DNA of 57,833 nt, taken from Anaerocolumna xylanovorans DSM 12503 (lineage in GTDB: Bacteria > Bacillota > Clostridia > Lachnospirales > Lachnospiraceae). The position numbers were made by a program, and so were the translations under genes. A model generated the notes under the pieces. That model worked only from the letters and a program-made list of their open reading frames with translations, made no database searches and was not told where the DNA came from. Below are positions 43,827 to 52,568 of this stretch, one piece after another. The stretch covers positions 1-57,833 of the forward strand of contig NZ_FRFD01000008.1 of NCBI RefSeq assembly GCF_900143645.1, written 5' to 3'. Numbering within the stretch: position 1 is the first letter of the stretch; each line of letters starts with the position of its first letter.

Positions 43827-44840
43827 TTACAGCTTTAAAATATCCTTTAGTTCCTCCAGTCTTCCCTTGGATAAGGGGATGGAACTCCTGGGTTTGTCAT
43901 CCAGATTCAGGCTGTAGCTGTTTCTGCTCCAGGTTATTACTTCCCGGACTCTTTGGAGATTTACAAGATAAGAACGGTGGCTGCGGAAAAAACCAAAGTA
44001 TTTTAAACGTTCCTCCAGTTCGGTCATGGAAAGACTGCTGGGGAACTTCTCGCCGCGTACAAAGAGGCAGGAGAAACCGTCTTCACTCTCTATGTAATCA
44101 ATTTCCATGGGATCAAAGAGAAGGATTTTATCCTCGATTTTGGCGGGGATTTTTTCAATGGTATAGGTCTTTTTATCTTCGTCTGCGGTTATCCTGCCAC
44201 TTATGGGCAGTTCGTTGTTATTGATTTCAACACAGCCGTCTTCATCCAGACGGTAAGCCTTGTCACCGACTAAAATAGCATCTTTTAAATGCAGGGAAGT
44301 CAGCAGGAAGGTGGTGCCTTTGGTGCAGAGCTCTTTGATGCTTTCAATGATCAGCCGTGCGCCGTCTCTGTCCATATTTAAAATAGGTTCCTGGAAGATA
44401 AAAAGCACCGGATTCTTTAAGATTTCCCTTGCAAGGCTGATTCTTCTTTTCTGGGAATAACTTAGGTTTTTAATCATAACAGTACCAAGATCTAACAGGG
44501 CAAGCTTTTGCATTACGTCCCTGTAATCCATATCAGAATTGAAAAGCTTATAGAAAAAGCTTAAATATCCTTCCACAGTCATTTTTTCATAAAGCGGATC
44601 TTCCTTAAATATGACGCCGATAGTGCCGGGGTGCCTGCGGCAGTAATCTTTTGGCGTAAGGGAATCTATGAGTACCTCACCTCTTGCAGGCAGTTCTTTC
44701 CCAAGTATAATATCTGCCAGTAATGCACTTGTTTCGTTGCTGCACTCCAAACTGATGGAGCTGCCCTTCTCTGCCTGAAAGGTCAGGCCTTTTAAGGATT
44801 GGTTCATTTTATCCTTATATAAATCTTTGATTGTAAGCAT
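43827..44840 (-). CDS. Degenerate ABC-ATPase domain fused to LytTR DNA-binding domain
   Basis: A 337-aa fusion. The first 215 residues align in shape with an ABC ATPase but have lost key residues: the Walker A region reads SLECSNETSALLADI with no GxxGxGKS, the signature is LSYSQKRRIS, and the Walker B is LFIFQEP, with Gln in place of Asp. Residues about 235-337 form a LytTR domain (IDYIESEDGFSCLFV, FRSHRSYLVNLQRV, SYSLNL). It probably senses an ABC-like partner or nucleotide and binds DNA near the ABC exporter genes directly downstream. The minus-strand promoter may lie at 44885, with TGCTATAAT. Confidence 0.85.
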   Translation of the reverse strand: MLTIKDLYKDKMNQSLKGLTFQAEKGSSISLECSNETSALLADIILGKELPARGEVLIDSLTPKDYCRRHPGTIGVIFKEDPLYEKMTVEGYLSFFYKLFNSDMDYRDVMQKLALLDLGTVMIKNLSYSQKRRISLAREILKNPVLFIFQEPILNMDRDGARLIIESIKELCTKGTTFLLTSLHLKDAILVGDKAYRLDEDGCVEINNNELPISGRITADEDKKTYTIEKIPAKIEDKILLFDPMEIDYIESEDGFSCLFVRGEKFPSSLSMTELEERLKYFGFFRSHRSYLVNLQRVREVITWSRNSYSLNLDDKPRSSIPLSKGRLEELKDILKL

Positions 44841-44884
44841 GTGCTTGTCCTTCCTGCCTTTTTAAAACAACCTTTTAATTGTTT

Positions 44885-44890
44885 ATTATA
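44885..44890 (-). promoter_or_regulatory. Candidate -10 of the LytTR fusion gene
   Basis: On the minus strand an extended -10, TGCTATAAT, lies about 45 bp upstream of the ATG. The matching -35 is only a T-rich run. Confidence 0.4.
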
Positions 44891-44970
44891 GCATAAAGTA
44901 AAAAGATAAAAAATAGTATTGACATTTTTGCAGACTTTTACGAAGCTCCGGATTAAACTCAGAATCAGCC

Positions 44971-44998
44971 TTGACAAGAAAGAAAATTGTGCTAATAT
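44971..44998 (+). promoter_or_regulatory. Promoter of pheST
   Basis: TTGACA at 44971-44976, 16-bp spacer, TAATAT at 44993-44998, just before the T-box leader. Confidence 0.8.
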
Positions 44999-45009
44999 AT
45001 ATAACATAT

Positions 45010-45345
45010 ATACGCAAAGGCTATGAAGGTGACAGGAGATAATCCTGACCAGATAGTTATTTTCTTTCAGAGAGAGGAAGTCACCGGCTGAAAGCTTCCT
45101 TAAGTTCAGATAATTATTGATATTCGCACCGGAGCCGCATCCTTGAAATTTAGTAGGGGATGACGTTTTGTGCACGTTACGCATTACTTAAAGCGCCTGA
45201 TATTAAAATTACTCTGTAATTAAAAAGATAATTACTTTGTAATTCAAATACGGGAATTAGGGTGGTACCGCGGAAGGTTCCAATTTTAAGGTAAAGCTTA
45301 AAATTAAGATATAACTCCGTCCCTTGTGGGATGGGGTTTTTTTGC
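45010..45345 (+). ncRNA. T-box leader, probably tRNA-Phe specific
   Basis: The T-box sequence AGGGTGGTACCGCG sits at 45259-45272 and is followed by a terminator with CCGTCCC at about 45317-45323, GGGATGGGG at 45328-45336 and seven T residues. A long stem I region with GAGAGAGGAAG lies upstream. A candidate Phe specifier TTC is at 45123-45125. Uncharged tRNA-Phe should favour the antiterminator and turn on pheST. Confidence 0.92.
45315..45343 (+). terminator. T-box terminator
   Basis: Hairpin of CTCCGTCCC with GGGATGGGG around a TTGT loop, followed by TTTTTTT. Confidence 0.88.
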
Positions 45346-45383
45346 GTCCGTGTAAGTTTAAGAAAATGGAAAGGAGACAGGAT

Positions 45384-46403
45384 ATGCAGGAGAAATTAAA
45401 GGCAATCGTAAATGAAGCACTGGAAAAGATGAAGTCAGCAGAGAAGCTTGACAGCTTGAATGATATCAAGGTAGCTTATCTGGGCAAAAAGGGAGAACTT
45501 ACAGAGATATTAAAATCCATGAAGGAGGTAGCTCCCGAAGACAGACCCAAGGTGGGTCAGATGGTGAATGATGCAAGAACTGTTTTGGAAGAAAAATTAG
45601 AAGAAGCAAGGCAAGGCTTTGTACAGAAAATAAAGGAAGAGCAGATAAAAAGAGAAACCATAGACGTTACTCTTCCTGCCAGAAAGAAATTTATGGGGCA
45701 CCGCCATCCAAATAACATTGCCCTGGAAGAAGTAGAGAGAATCTTCGTAGGTATGGGCTATGAGGTAGTGGAAGGACCGGAAATAGAGTATGACTACTAC
45801 AACTTTGAAGCTTTAAATATCCCCGCGAACCATCCGGCCAAGGATGAGCAGGATACCTTCTATGTAAACAGCAACCTCCTTCTTAGAACCCAGACCTCTC
45901 CCGTACAGGTAAGAGTAATGGAACAGGGAAATCTTCCTATCCGTATGATTGCACCAGGCAGAGTATTCCGTTCCGATGAAGTGGATGCGACCCATTCACC
46001 CTGCTTTAACCAGATAGAAGGACTTGTAATTGATAAGAATATTACCTTTGCTGACCTTAAGGGAACTCTTGCGGAGTTTGCAAAACAGCTCTTTGGAGAA
46101 GAAACCAAAGTAAAGTTCAGACCCCATCATTTCCCCTTCACAGAGCCAAGTGCCGAAGTGGACGTAACCTGCTTTAAATGCGGCGGTAAGGGCTGCCGTT
46201 TCTGTAAAGGCTCCGGCTGGATTGAAATCTTAGGCTGTGGTATGGTTCATCCTAATGTTCTTAAAATGAGCGGAATTGATCCTGATGAGTACACAGGCTT
46301 TGCCTTTGGTGTGGGATTAGAGCGTATCACACTCTTAAAATATGAAATAGATGATATGAGGCTCTTGTATGAAAATGATATCCGCTTCTTAAAGCAGTTC
46401 TAA
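45384..46403 (+). CDS. pheS: Phenylalanine-tRNA ligase subunit alpha
   Basis: Catalytic alpha subunit of the (alpha-beta)2 Phe-tRNA synthetase, 339 aa. An N-terminal coiled coil (about 1-90) is followed by the class II core: motif 1 around GHRHPNNIALEEVERIF, motif 2 MIAPGRVFRSDEVDATHS, and motif 3 FGVGLERITLLKY. The start is ATG 45384 with AAAGGAGACAGG upstream; the frame is open further up through the T-box terminator, which cannot be coding. pheT follows 69 bp later. Confidence 0.97.
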   Translation: MQEKLKAIVNEALEKMKSAEKLDSLNDIKVAYLGKKGELTEILKSMKEVAPEDRPKVGQMVNDARTVLEEKLEEARQGFVQKIKEEQIKRETIDVTLPARKKFMGHRHPNNIALEEVERIFVGMGYEVVEGPEIEYDYYNFEALNIPANHPAKDEQDTFYVNSNLLLRTQTSPVQVRVMEQGNLPIRMIAPGRVFRSDEVDATHSPCFNQIEGLVIDKNITFADLKGTLAEFAKQLFGEETKVKFRPHHFPFTEPSAEVDVTCFKCGGKGCRFCKGSGWIEILGCGMVHPNVLKMSGIDPDEYTGFAFGVGLERITLLKYEIDDMRLLYENDIRFLKQF

Positions 46404-46472
46404 GGAAAAGGTATGGAAGAATACATTAGCTGGCAGTTGATAGATAAAGTAAAATGATAGGAGGAAAATAAA

Positions 46473-48911
46473 GTGAATACGCCATTGTCATGGATTAAAG
46501 CATATGTTCCCGGACTTACGGTTACACCACAGGAATATACCGATAGAATGACCTTAACCGGTACCAAAGTAGAGGGCTATGAAGAACTGGATAAAGATCT
46601 GGAGAAAATCGTAGCAGGTAAAATATTAAAAATAGAAAGACATCCTGATGCAGATAAACTGATTGTATGTCAGGTGCAGATTACGGAAGAAGGAGAAACC
46701 GTACAGATTGTAACCGGCGCTCCCAATGTATCCGAAGGGGATATTGTTCCTGTCGTATTAGACGGCGGAAGAGTGGCCGGAGGGCATGACGGAAACAAAA
46801 CTCCCGGCGGTATCAAGATTAAGAAAGGAAAGCTTAGGGGAATAGAATCCTGCGGTATGATGTGCTCTATTGAAGAACTGGGTTCCAGCAAGGAAATGTA
46901 TCCCGATGCTCCCGATAACGGAATCTATATTTTCAGCAACAACGAAGCCTATAAGGATATCAGGATTGGTTCCTGTGCCATAGAAGCACTTGGCCTTAAG
47001 GATGTGGTATTTGAATACGAAATCACCTCCAACCGCGTGGACTGCTTTGGCGTTTTAGGAATTGCACGGGAAGCCGCGGCAACCTTTAATAAGGAATTCG
47101 TACCTCCTGCCATTAAGGAGACCGGTAACAGTGAAAAGACCTCTGATTATATCAAGGTAGCAATTGAAGACAGCGACCTCTGCTCCCGGTATGTAGCAAG
47201 AGTTGTAAAGAATATTAAGATTGCCCCCTCGCCGGAGTGGATGCAAAGAAGGCTTGCAGCCTGCGGTATCCGTCCCATCAATAATATTGTAGACATTACC
47301 AATTATGTCATGGAAGAATACGCACAGCCCATGCATGCCTATGATTTGGGACAGATTGCAGGGAAGCAGATTATTGTCCGCAGAGGAAAGGACGGGGAGG
47401 AATTTACTACCCTGGACGGACAGGTAAGAAAGATAGACTCCTCCATCCTCATGATTTGTGACGGTGAGAAGCCCGTTGGAATTGCCGGTATCATGGGTGG
47501 TGAGGACTCTAAGATTACCGATGAAGCCACAACTCTTTTATTTGAAGCAGCCTGCTTTAACGGCACCAATATCCGTTTATCCGGCAAGAAGCTTGGGCTT
47601 CGTACCGATGCAGCAGCCAAGTTTGAGAAGGGCTTAGACCCTAATACTGCCATGGAAGCCATAGACAGGGCCTGCCAGCTGATAGAAGAGCTTGGAGCCG
47701 GTGAAGTGGTAGGAGGGGCAGCCGATGTTTATCCCGTACCAAGGAAAGAAACCAGAGTTCCTTTTGATTATAACAGAACCAATAAGGTGCTTGGAACGGA
47801 CCTTTCCAAGGAAACTATGATATCCTATTTTAAGAAGATTGACTTAGGCTATGATGAAGCCGCAAATGAAGTGATTGTTCCAAGCTGGAGACAGGATGTA
47901 AATCTGCAGGCGGACTTAGATGAAGAGGTTGCCAGATTCTTTGGCTATGATAACATCCCCACAACACTTCCTACCGGCGAAGCAACCACCGGAAAGCTGC
48001 CTTTTAAACTTCGCATTGAAAATGTGGCAAGAATCGTAGCAGAGCAGTGCGGATTTTCAGAGGCTATGAGCTATTCCTTCGAAAGTCCCAGGGTATTTGA
48101 TAAGCTGCTGCTTCCGAAAGAGGACGTAAAGCGCCAGGCAATTGCCATTGCCAATCCTCTCGGTGAAGACTATTCACTTATGAGAACCCTGCCTTTAAAT
48201 GGTATGCTTCTTTCCCTTTCCACGAACTATAACCGCAGGAATAAGAATGTGCGCCTTTATGAGCTTTGCAACACTTACCAGCCAAAAGCCCTTCCATTAA
48301 CAGAGCTTCCTGACGAGAGGGTACAGCTTGTGTTAGGCTTTTACGGAGAAGGAGATTTCTTCGAACTAAAAGGAGTGCTGGAAGAAATCCTTACAAAGGT
48401 AGGCTTAAAAGAAAGAGTAAACTATAACCCCGGCAATGGGAAGTCTTATCTGCATCCGGGAAGACAGGCGGAAATAATCTATGACAAAACCGTTATCGGC
48501 TATCTTGGTGAGGTTCACCCGGATGTCTTAGAAAACTACGAAATCGGGGAAAAGACATATATAGGAATCCTTGATATGCCGGAAATCGTAGCCCGTGCTT
48601 CCTTTGATATCAAATATCAGGGCATTGCAAAGTACCCTGCTGTAACCAGAGATTTAAGTATGCTGGTAAAGAAAGAAATTATGGCAGGAGAAGTAGAGTC
48701 AGTCATCAGAAAGAACGGCGGAAATATATTAGAAGCCTGTGAGCTTTTCGATATTTATGAAGGAACTCAGGTAAAAGAAGGTCATAAGTCCATGGCATAT
48801 TCCCTGACTTTCCGTGCAAAGGACAGAACACTGGAGGAAAAGGATATTACCGAGGCAATGAATAAGATTCTTAAGAATTTGGGTAATATGGGAATTGAAT
48901 TGAGGCAGTAG
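46473..48911 (+). CDS. pheT: Phenylalanine-tRNA ligase subunit beta
   Basis: Beta subunit of Phe-tRNA synthetase, 812 aa. It carries the N-terminal tRNA-binding domain (about 40-150, EGDIVPVVLDGG), B3/B4 editing domain (about 210-385, RLSGKKLGLRTDAAAKFEKG), B5 domain (about 400-480), a core pseudo-catalytic domain, and the C-terminal FDX-ACB anticodon-binding domain (KYPAVTRDLSMLV). The start is GTG 46473 with AGGAGG upstream. It ends the T-box operon and is followed by a terminator. Confidence 0.97.
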   Translation: MNTPLSWIKAYVPGLTVTPQEYTDRMTLTGTKVEGYEELDKDLEKIVAGKILKIERHPDADKLIVCQVQITEEGETVQIVTGAPNVSEGDIVPVVLDGGRVAGGHDGNKTPGGIKIKKGKLRGIESCGMMCSIEELGSSKEMYPDAPDNGIYIFSNNEAYKDIRIGSCAIEALGLKDVVFEYEITSNRVDCFGVLGIAREAAATFNKEFVPPAIKETGNSEKTSDYIKVAIEDSDLCSRYVARVVKNIKIAPSPEWMQRRLAACGIRPINNIVDITNYVMEEYAQPMHAYDLGQIAGKQIIVRRGKDGEEFTTLDGQVRKIDSSILMICDGEKPVGIAGIMGGEDSKITDEATTLLFEAACFNGTNIRLSGKKLGLRTDAAAKFEKGLDPNTAMEAIDRACQLIEELGAGEVVGGAADVYPVPRKETRVPFDYNRTNKVLGTDLSKETMISYFKKIDLGYDEAANEVIVPSWRQDVNLQADLDEEVARFFGYDNIPTTLPTGEATTGKLPFKLRIENVARIVAEQCGFSEAMSYSFESPRVFDKLLLPKEDVKRQAIAIANPLGEDYSLMRTLPLNGMLLSLSTNYNRRNKNVRLYELCNTYQPKALPLTELPDERVQLVLGFYGEGDFFELKGVLEEILTKVGLKERVNYNPGNGKSYLHPGRQAEIIYDKTVIGYLGEVHPDVLENYEIGEKTYIGILDMPEIVARASFDIKYQGIAKYPAVTRDLSMLVKKEIMAGEVESVIRKNGGNILEACELFDIYEGTQVKEGHKSMAYSLTFRAKDRTLEEKDITEAMNKILKNLGNMGIELRQ

Positions 48912-48949
48912 GATTAACGGAAGAAAAAGTTTTTGGCTTTTTATATGCT

Positions 48950-48998
48950 TGCTTAACAGGTCTTGCTTAGTAGCACCTGTTAAGCAGGCATTCTTTTT
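48950..48998 (+). terminator. Terminator of pheST
   Basis: A perfect 12-bp stem TGCTTAACAGGT (48950-48961) with ACCTGTTAAGCA (48975-48986), then GGCATTCTTTTT. Confidence 0.9.
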
Positions 48999-49025
48999 AT
49001 TAACCCAATTTTTCTAATTTGGGTA

Positions 49026-49067
49026 TTGATTTCCAGAAACAAATGACTATAATTATAAACAAATGAC
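49026..49067 (+). promoter_or_regulatory. Promoter of the cas operon with direct repeats
   Basis: TTGATT at 49026-49031 and TATAAT at 49048-49053 with 16-bp spacing. The 11-bp sequence AAACAAATGAC is present twice, at 49037-49047 and 49057-49067, 20 bp apart, so one copy lies in the spacer and the other just after the -10. This is a plausible repressor site. Confidence 0.6.
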
Positions 49068-49115
49068 ATTTTTGGGAATATTTTGATAAAATCAATAAAA
49101 TAAAGGGGAAATAGG

Positions 49116-49862
49116 ATGAGAGTGGAAATCTTCTTTGACGAGAGTCATCCGTTGGCAATTCCTATACAATACAATCATTATGTGCAAGCTATGATATTTT
49201 CCTGGATAAAAGATAAGGAATACAGCACTTTTATTCATGACAAGGGTTATCAGATTGCAGATAAAAAGTACAAGCTCTTTACATTTTCACGAATGAACGG
49301 TCTTTATCAATTGGATAAGGAAAACGGCAAAATTATTTTCTTAAAAGACATCAGTCTTACAGTATCTTCTATGTCCGATGAATTCATGGGATATCTTCTA
49401 AACAGTGTATTATTGCAACACCGTGAATTACACATCGGAGACTCAAAAGCTATTATCAACCGCATTGAATTAAAAGAAACACCAATTTTTTCAGATACAA
49501 CTTTCGTTCATACCCTTTCTCCCTGCACCGTTTATACAACCTTAGAGAATAAAAAAACAAGATATTACAGCCCTTTCGAAGAGGAATATAACGAATCTGT
49601 CAGACAGAACCTGATACATAAATATACCGCTTATTATGGAAAAGTTCCAAAAGATTCGGAATTTAAGATTGTGCCCATGGGAAGAGTGAAGCAGGCAAAG
49701 GTGAATTATAAGAATTTTCATATTATAGCTTATGATTACAGTATGAAGCTGGAGGGAAGTGAAGAACTAAAAAGGGTTGCCTATAATGCAGGACTGGGCG
49801 CCAAGAATTCACAAGGTTTTGGGTGTATAGAGATACTTAATGAACAGGGGGTGAACAGATGA
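49116..49862 (+). CDS. cas6: CRISPR-associated endoribonuclease Cas6
   Basis: Processes the precursor crRNA by cutting in each repeat (248 aa). The RAMP fold shows in the N-terminal FFDESHPLAIPIQYNHYVQAM (partly quoted) and the C-terminal Gly-rich loop GLGAKNSQGFGCIEI. The N-terminal region has a His (residue 21) that may take part in catalysis. It is the first gene of a type I-B cas operon; its stop overlaps the start of cas8b (ATGA). Confidence 0.93.
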   Translation: MRVEIFFDESHPLAIPIQYNHYVQAMIFSWIKDKEYSTFIHDKGYQIADKKYKLFTFSRMNGLYQLDKENGKIIFLKDISLTVSSMSDEFMGYLLNSVLLQHRELHIGDSKAIINRIELKETPIFSDTTFVHTLSPCTVYTTLENKKTRYYSPFEEEYNESVRQNLIHKYTAYYGKVPKDSEFKIVPMGRVKQAKVNYKNFHIIAYDYSMKLEGSEELKRVAYNAGLGAKNSQGFGCIEILNEQGVNR

Positions 49863-51598
49863 TATATGATGTTTACAGGGTCGGGAAAGCTGTCAGCGGC
49901 TATGAGGAAGAGATGGAACCGCTGTTAAAGCCGGATATGCCAAGGAACATAACCCATGTAATTTGGGTTAATATTAAACAGCTTGAAAATGATATGAGTT
50001 TTGACGGCATTGAGCTACTGGAATATTCCGAGAATACGCCAACACTTAGTCTTTTGCGAAAGGCTTCTTCCAATGGAACTAATTACGGTCCCAGTGCCCA
50101 GGTGACGGAAATAGGGAAAACCTTTACAAAGAAAATAGTTCCATGGTTTCAGGAGGCGGCGAAGGATTCGGAAGTTGAAGAGGAACAAAGGAATCTGTCA
50201 TTGATTTATGATCTGCTGATTCAAAACCAAGAAGATGTTATCTGTAAAATCAATGAAAAAGCACCAAAGGCAAAGGGCGTAAGCTATATGATATCTGTCA
50301 GGCTTGATGAAGCAGTGCCTTATAAGGTACCCATGTTCTACCGCTATTATGAAAAGAAAATCAGAAAAAAAGTAGTGGGAGAAGATAACTACACGGGGAC
50401 CTGCTGCCTGTGCGGTAAAAAAGACGTGAGCCTTGTGCCAAAGCTGGATGTATTTAAATTCTATACCTTGGACAAGCCGGGATTTATCAGCGGAGGCTTT
50501 CAGGAAGAGGATATATGGAGGAACTGTCCGGTATGTACTTCCTGCGAACCTGTACTAAGAGAAGGAAAGAAATATGTCTTGAATAATCTCCATTTCAAAT
50601 TTGTCGGTTTGGATTATTATCTGATACCTTCTTCTACCTGCGGGGAAATGAGACTGGATTATTTGCTTTACAGATTGCGGGATATTACGGAGAAGAGTTT
50701 TTCCTTTAAGGAAGCCAAAGAGAATGAGTTTCAAACCCTAAGCGGAGATATTTTTGAAGGACTGTCGGAGCAGGAAGATATTAATTCTTATCGCATTCTG
50801 TTCTTTCGCAAGGACAATTCTGCCGAGAGGATTTTGCTTGATATAAAGGATGTCTTCCCTTCCAGATTTTCTGTTTTATATGCGGCGAAGCATAAGCTCG
50901 AAGCCATTTATGAAGAACTTACCGGTGAGAAGTTCACCTTCCGGTATTTCAGAAATTATTTGTCAAAATCCGAACCAAGCAGCAAGGTCTATGATTTGGA
51001 TAATAACTTTCTGGAGCTTACCCGGGCAATCTTTAAGCAGGAAAAGGTCAGGCTGCAAGGGCTGATGCCTTTTTATATGAATAATATCAGAAGAGCCTTT
51101 TTAAATGATGAATATTTTTTCCATACAACCCTGCGTGCCTGGATTGGAATACAGTATTTACAGGCAATAGGATGTATGGATTATAAGGAGGGAGAAGGGA
51201 AAATGGATGCTAGATTGGAAGCAGTGCTGGAACCATATAACATCGGACTGGATACGGATATTAAGAAAGCACTTGTTTTGACGGGAGTTCTTGTACAGAA
51301 GGTAATGAACATACAGGCAATGAACCTGGAGGGTTCAACTCCGTTCTTTAACCGGCTTAAAGGTCTTAAGATGAGAGAAGCAGATGTAAAAGGGGTATTA
51401 AAAGAGGCTCTTAAATTAATGCAGGAATACAAAAATTTTTCCAATGCTTCAAAAATGATAGCGGAAGCAGTAATGGAACTTATTTTTATTACCCCGGCGG
51501 ATAAATGGGGATTGTCAACGGATGAATTAAACTTTTATGTGGCAGGCGGTATGACGCTAAGTAAAAAAATATATGATCAATTAAAGGAGGAGCAATAA
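49859..51598 (+). CDS. cas8b: Type I-B Cascade large subunit Cas8b
   Basis: Large subunit of the type I-B interference complex, of the TM1802/Csh1 sort, 579 aa. It should recognise the PAM and help recruit Cas3. A zinc-binding pattern is visible (CCLCGKK near residue 181 and CPVCTSC near 223). The C-terminal 130 residues are helical and match the small-subunit region, and an internal ribosome binding site with in-frame ATG (51203) precedes it. The start overlaps cas6 and the stop overlaps cas7. Confidence 0.9.
   Translation: MIYDVYRVGKAVSGYEEEMEPLLKPDMPRNITHVIWVNIKQLENDMSFDGIELLEYSENTPTLSLLRKASSNGTNYGPSAQVTEIGKTFTKKIVPWFQEAAKDSEVEEEQRNLSLIYDLLIQNQEDVICKINEKAPKAKGVSYMISVRLDEAVPYKVPMFYRYYEKKIRKKVVGEDNYTGTCCLCGKKDVSLVPKLDVFKFYTLDKPGFISGGFQEEDIWRNCPVCTSCEPVLREGKKYVLNNLHFKFVGLDYYLIPSSTCGEMRLDYLLYRLRDITEKSFSFKEAKENEFQTLSGDIFEGLSEQEDINSYRILFFRKDNSAERILLDIKDVFPSRFSVLYAAKHKLEAIYEELTGEKFTFRYFRNYLSKSEPSSKVYDLDNNFLELTRAIFKQEKVRLQGLMPFYMNNIRRAFLNDEYFFHTTLRAWIGIQYLQAIGCMDYKEGEGKMDARLEAVLEPYNIGLDTDIKKALVLTGVLVQKVMNIQAMNLEGSTPFFNRLKGLKMREADVKGVLKEALKLMQEYKNFSNASKMIAEAVMELIFITPADKWGLSTDELNFYVAGGMTLSKKIYDQLKEEQ
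51203..51598 (+). CDS. cas11b: Internal small-subunit ORF Cas11b within cas8b (predicted)
   Basis: In the cas8b frame, codon 449 is ATG at 51203, just after AAGGAGGGAGAAGGG (51185-51199). Translation from it would give a 131-aa, helix-rich protein equal to the Cas8b C-terminus. Independent translation of the small subunit from inside the large-subunit gene is known for types I-B, I-C and I-D. The site here is as strong as those of normal starts in this window. The protein would form the Cascade belly filament beside Cas7. Confidence 0.75.
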   Translation: MDARLEAVLEPYNIGLDTDIKKALVLTGVLVQKVMNIQAMNLEGSTPFFNRLKGLKMREADVKGVLKEALKLMQEYKNFSNASKMIAEAVMELIFITPADKWGLSTDELNFYVAGGMTLSKKIYDQLKEEQ

Positions 51599-52557
51599 TG
51601 TCAACAGCAAAAAGAAGTGAGATTCTGTTCTTATATGACATAACCTGGGGAAATCCTAATGGCGACCCCAATGATGCCAATAAACCAAGAATTGATGAAG
51701 AAACCGGGTTTAATATTGTAACAGATGTCCGTTTAAAAAGGACAATCAGGGATGAACTGATTGCAAGGGGGCATGAGGTGCTGGTAAGAGATACCATAAC
51801 GGAAGGTGGTTTCCTTGCAGATGCAAAGCATAGAGGAATCGATTTTCTTCCTGAATCCGCCAGGGCAAAAGCAAGTAAGAAGAATGAAAAGGAGAAGCTT
51901 ACGGGGGAAGAACTGGAAGAGTTCAAAAAGAATGTAAAGAGTTGTGCAGATATCCGTATGTTTGGCTGTGTATTGCCAAGTGATCTAAAGAACGCCAGTC
52001 TTCAATTTACCGGTCCGGTTCAGTTTAAGATGGGAACCTCCCTGCATCCGGTGAAGCTGGAATTCATAAAGGGTACAGGCGCCTTTGCCGGTGCAGATGA
52101 GAAGAATCAGAAGACCTTCCGCCAGGAGTACCTGCTTCCTTATAGTCTGATTAATTTCTATGGGCTTGTAAATGACAGGGCCGCAGAGATAACAGGGCTG
52201 ACAGAGGAAGATGTATCCCTTATGCTGAATGCTATGTGGGATGGTACAAAGAATCTGATTACAAGAACGAAAGCCGGTCAGGTACCGAGAGTACTGATTC
52301 AGGTTTCTTATAAAACAAAAGATTTCTATATCGGAAGTCTGGATAAGAAAATCGAATTTTCTCATAATATGAGCGGAGAAGCAGTCAGAGCAATAAGTGA
52401 TGGAAAACTCCAATTAGAAAAGCTAAAAGATTGCCTGGTTTCCAACAAAGAACACATTGACAAGGTTGTTATCAGGATTGACTCAGAGGTAAGTGCAGAT
52501 ATTAATATCAAAGAAGAATTGGAAAAAGCAGGTGTAACAGTTGAAGTTATGGCCTAA
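51598..52557 (+). CDS. cas7: CRISPR-associated protein Cas7 (type I-B, Csh2-like)
   Basis: Backbone subunit of the Cascade filament along crRNA (319 aa). The family start SEILFLYDITWGNPNGDPNDAN (partly quoted), VTDVRLKRTIRDEL near 45-58, and the mid-protein DIRMFGCVLP are typical of the Cas7/Csh2 group. The start ATG overlaps the cas8b stop (TAATG) with AAGGAGGAG upstream. Several copies per complex are expected. Confidence 0.95.
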   Translation: MSTAKRSEILFLYDITWGNPNGDPNDANKPRIDEETGFNIVTDVRLKRTIRDELIARGHEVLVRDTITEGGFLADAKHRGIDFLPESARAKASKKNEKEKLTGEELEEFKKNVKSCADIRMFGCVLPSDLKNASLQFTGPVQFKMGTSLHPVKLEFIKGTGAFAGADEKNQKTFRQEYLLPYSLINFYGLVNDRAAEITGLTEEDVSLMLNAMWDGTKNLITRTKAGQVPRVLIQVSYKTKDFYIGSLDKKIEFSHNMSGEAVRAISDGKLQLEKLKDCLVSNKEHIDKVVIRIDSEVSADINIKEELEKAGVTVEVMA

Positions 52558-52568
52558 GAGGAGTGCCT

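Noticed and set aside
45324..45383. N-terminal extension of pheS
   Set aside because: The in-frame codons lie in the T-box terminator; the good ribosome binding site and homologous start are at 45384.
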